DNA of 64,000 nt. It comes from Azolla caroliniana (Eukaryota; Polypodiophyta). The DNA lies in NCBI GenBank assembly GCA_043228905.1, contig JBHGNT010000010.1:13888001-13952000 (forward strand), given 5' to 3'. The position numbers were made by a program, and so were the translations under genes. Position 1 is the first letter of the stretch. The number at the start of each line of letters is the position of its first letter. The notes below the pieces were generated by a model. The model did no database searches, had not been told where the DNA came from, and worked only from the letters and a program-made list of their open reading frames with translations. Positions 63,167-64,000 of the stretch are shown one piece after another.

Positions 63167-64000
63167 CTATTGAGCATATCCTAGATGCGGAGAAGAATGG
63201 CAAAATCAATGAAGACAATGTTCTACACATAATCGAGAACATCAATGTGGCAGGTAGTAATGGGTTTCGTGATCTATGCTTAATACAAGTGTCCATAGTA
63301 TTCAGTGGTTTTAGTGTGATAAATTTAATGCGGAGTCTATATATAAGCGTTTGAGGTAAATTGTTTGGCTCTCTCTCTCTCTCTCTATGTGTCTCTCCAT
63401 GTACACAGCCATTGCGACCACCCTTTGGTCTGTCGAGTGGGGATTGGCAGAACTGGTGAACAACCCTGACATATAGAAGAAGGTACGCGATGAGCTCAAC
63501 ACCATGCTCGGCCAAGGCAATCTCATCTCGGAGCCAGACATCCCAAACTTGCCATATCTTCATGCCTTTATCAAGGAGACTATGAGATTGCACATTGCTA
63601 TTCCTCTGTTGGTGCCTCACATGAATCTAAAGCAGGCAAAGCTTAGGGGTTATGACATCCCGGCAGAGTAAGATGTTGGTGAATGCATGGTATCTTGCCA
63701 ACAACCCGGAGTCGTGGGATAAGCCTGAGGAGTTCCATCCTGACAGGTTTCTAGGCACCGAGAAGATTGAAGCCAATGGAAACGACTTTCGGTTCATACC
63801 CTTTGGGGTTGGGAGGAGGAGCTGCCCTGGTATCATCCTCGCAATACGTATACTGGCTATTGTTCTTGGACAGCTTGGGGCAATCCTTCGAGCTTTTGCC
63901 CACCACCCGGGCAAAACAAGGTGGACATGACAGGGAAGGGAGGGCAATTCAGCTTGTACATCATGAACAAGTCTATTGCGGTTTTGCAAACCTCTACTTT
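63167..64000 (+). pseudogene. CYP73A: cinnamate 4-hydroxylase (CYP73) fragment, last exons, broken
   Basis: Exon 63167-63253 reads I-E-H-I-L-D-A-E-K-N-G-K-I-N-E-D-N-V and E-N-I-N-V-A. A 155-bp intron (63254-63408, GT...AG, phase 1) separates it from A-I-A-T-T-L-W-S-V-E-W-G-L-A-E-L-V-N. P450 motifs follow: K-E-T-M-R-L (ExxR), I-P-L-L-V-P-H-M-N-L, P-E-E-F-H-P-D-R-F, and the heme loop F-G-V-G-R-R-S-C-P-G. C4H is an ER-bound enzyme hydroxylating cinnamate in phenylpropanoid metabolism. Defects are: TAG at 63474; a 2-base loss at about 63667; small insertions near 63875 and 63889 that move the C-terminus (G-K-G-G-Q-F-S-L-Y-I) into another frame; and loss of all sequence upstream of copia-D. Confidence 0.9.

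Overview
The window is plant nuclear DNA made almost entirely of nested LTR retrotransposons. No intact host gene is visible. The plant assignment rests on Ty1/copia and Ty3/gypsy elements with tRNA-Met primer sites (TGGTATCAGAGC), a chromovirus with a C-terminal chromodomain, and a broken cinnamate 4-hydroxylase (CYP73) fragment at the right edge. One young chromovirus has a sushi/Tf1-like Gag, unusual for a flowering plant, so a non-seed or early-diverging plant is possible, but the sequence does not settle this.

Layout, outermost to innermost. Gypsy element G1 (+) runs from the left edge to 53244 and is split at 5670/49275 by copia-A (-), with target duplication GGACC. Copia-A holds two insertions. 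The first is gypsy G2 (+, 6555-23586), itself split by a nearly intact chromovirus CH1 (+, 7735-14843, duplication GACCG). The second is copia-B (-, 24719-49188, duplication TGGCT/CGGCT), which lies in copia-A's 5' LTR. Copia-B contains a 1.16-kb TIR element, a solo LTR (26103-26645, duplication GCTGA), copia-C (+, 27982-33572, duplication ATAAC) and an 11.65-kb array (37079-48732). The array has the form LTR-int-LTR-int-LTR-int-LTR-int-LTR: four head-to-tail copies of a 2755-bp non-autonomous element sharing their LTRs.

Right of G1 lies a degenerate Gag-protease fragment F (53245-53530 and 58251 to about 59335). It is split by the sushi-like chromovirus SU (53531-58250, duplication CAGGG). 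Then come a 5'-truncated copia-E (+), a truncated copia-D (-), and the CYP73 pseudogene (63167 to the window end).

The elements are at different stages of decay. CH1 has one frameshift in its coding capacity and 3 LTR mismatches in 471 bp. SU has 1 LTR mismatch in 426 bp but has lost the reverse transcriptase palm. G1, G2 and the copia elements carry many stops. The most noteworthy signals are: SU's gag/pol junction, a textbook -1 frameshift site (GTTAAAC, 6-nt spacer, 11-bp hairpin); SU's lack of a tRNA primer site combined with a Tf1-like self-priming arrangement; an antisense tRNA-like sequence in SU's LTR; the shared-LTR array; a large third ORF 3' of integrase in G1 and G2; and a charged Pol tail in the copia family whose frame runs through the polypurine tract to a stop inside the LTR.
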